Of a DNA stretch of 6,544 bases, positions 5,825 to 6,544 are shown piece after piece. A model generated the notes under the pieces. That model worked only from the letters and a program-made list of their open reading frames with translations, searched no databases and had not been told where the DNA came from. The stretch is from Methanobacteriota archaeon (GTDB lineage Archaea; Thermoplasmatota; Poseidoniia; Poseidoniales; Poseidoniaceae): assembly GCA_018662715.1 (NCBI GenBank), contig JABJFP010000169.1:1-6544 (forward strand), read 5' to 3'. Every line of letters starts with the position of its first letter. The first letter of the stretch is position 1. Made by a program: the position numbers and the translations under genes.

Positions 5825-6544
5825 ATGCTACAGGTCAATAATTTAACCAAAGCCTTCGGGTCAGGTACGAACAAACTACAGGTCCTCAAGGGCGTGGACA
5901 TGAACATCAAACAGGGCGAGATGGTTGCTCTCATGGGTCCATCGGGCTCTGGAAAGTCGACCCTTCTCAACATCATCGGCGGACTTCTAGCAGGTGATGA
6001 TGGCTCCATCACACTTGGAGACCGAACCTACGGCCTGAAAGGACCGTCGGGAGTCGTAGATGTCCGACGAGAACTTGTTGGATGGATTTTCCAAGATTTC
6101 CACCTTCTTGAAAATCTAACCGCAGCAGACAATGTCGCCATGGCTCTTGAACTCTCTGGGATGTCTGCATCAGAGGCAGAAGAAGCCGCCGTCATCGCTC
6201 TAGAAAAGGTCGGACTTGGTGACCGTATGCATCACATTCCCAACCAGTTGTCCGGTGGCCAACAACAACGTGTAGCCATTGCTCGCGCCATCGCAGGGAA
6301 TCGACCGGTTCTGCTTGCTGACGAGCCTACAGGCAATCTAGACATCGCAAGCGGGAAAGAAGTTCTTGCTTTGTTCAAGGAACTCTGCCACGACAAAGAC
6401 AACCCCATATCTATTCTTATGGTTACTCACGACCCCGACCTTGCATCAAATGCTGACCGAATGTTACTTCTCAACGATGGAAAGACGGAAGCCTCCGATA
6501 TTCGTTCAGCATGGGGCTTGGATGATGATACCGACCAACCTGTA
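5825..6544 (+). CDS. LolD/MacB/FtsE-type ABC transporter ATP-binding protein (3' partial)
   Basis: The ATPase of an ABC system of the kind that pairs with FtsX/MacB-type permeases, used for lipoprotein release, peptide or drug export, or envelope signalling. The frame is open from the ATG to the window end, giving 240 visible residues with no stop. Motifs: Walker A GPSGSGKST (38-46), Q-loop Gln90 in WIFQDFHLLENLTAADNV, which is characteristic of this family, signature LSGGQQQR (142-149), Walker B PVLLADEP (161-168), D-loop TGNLD (169-173) and switch His202 in MVTHDPDLA. Relatives are about 220-250 residues, so the end is probably close; the acidic tail (GLDDDTDQ) lies beyond the conserved fold. 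A good ribosome site precedes the start. The TetR-family gene lies immediately upstream. The partner permease should lie further right; without it the cargo cannot be named. Confidence 0.92.
   Translation, partial: MLQVNNLTKAFGSGTNKLQVLKGVDMNIKQGEMVALMGPSGSGKSTLLNIIGGLLAGDDGSITLGDRTYGLKGPSGVVDVRRELVGWIFQDFHLLENLTAADNVAMALELSGMSASEAEEAAVIALEKVGLGDRMHHIPNQLSGGQQQRVAIARAIAGNRPVLLADEPTGNLDIASGKEVLALFKELCHDKDNPISILMVTHDPDLASNADRMLLLNDGKTEASDIRSAWGLDDDTDQPV

Overview
The window carries one strand of tightly packed genes, all on the + strand, with about 200 bases as the longest gene-free stretch. It most resembles a planktonic archaeon of the Marine Group II / Poseidoniales type. That assignment is an inference. 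It rests on TATA-like boxes about 25-35 bases ahead of starts that lack Shine-Dalgarno sequences, ATGA-coupled operon genes with G-rich ribosome sites, and a cold-shock protein with an archaeal-looking C-terminus. No rRNA or other phylogenetic marker is present, so a marine bacterium is not excluded.

Left region (1-4660): three genes of a LivHMGF-type (hydrophobic amino acid family) ABC importer, joined by two 4-base ATGA overlaps. The first is a very large permease of at least 1053 residues, open at the left edge. It holds both permeases, LivH and LivM, in one chain. Between them lies a segment of about 225 residues that begins with a TM2-like membrane domain and ends in a basic cytoplasmic linker. 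The livG-type and livF-type ATPases follow. No substrate-binding protein is visible, so the substrate is unproven; branched-chain amino acids are the default guess.

Middle region (4661-5119): a 63-residue cold-shock-domain protein with a 12-base perfect palindrome just upstream. It is followed by a 200-base intergenic stretch with two short perfect inverted repeats and a TATA-like/operator-like segment.

Right region (5120-6544): a TetR-family regulator, then the ATPase of a LolD/MacB/FtsE-type ABC system that runs off the right edge. The pairing suggests a regulated export or envelope-related ABC module whose permease would lie beyond the window.

The most unusual item is the LivH-TM2-LivM fusion. 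Its extra loops each hold a pair of cysteines, and its LivH motif NFAHGE has become NFAQSE. The likely operator repeats ahead of the TetR gene are the second point of interest.
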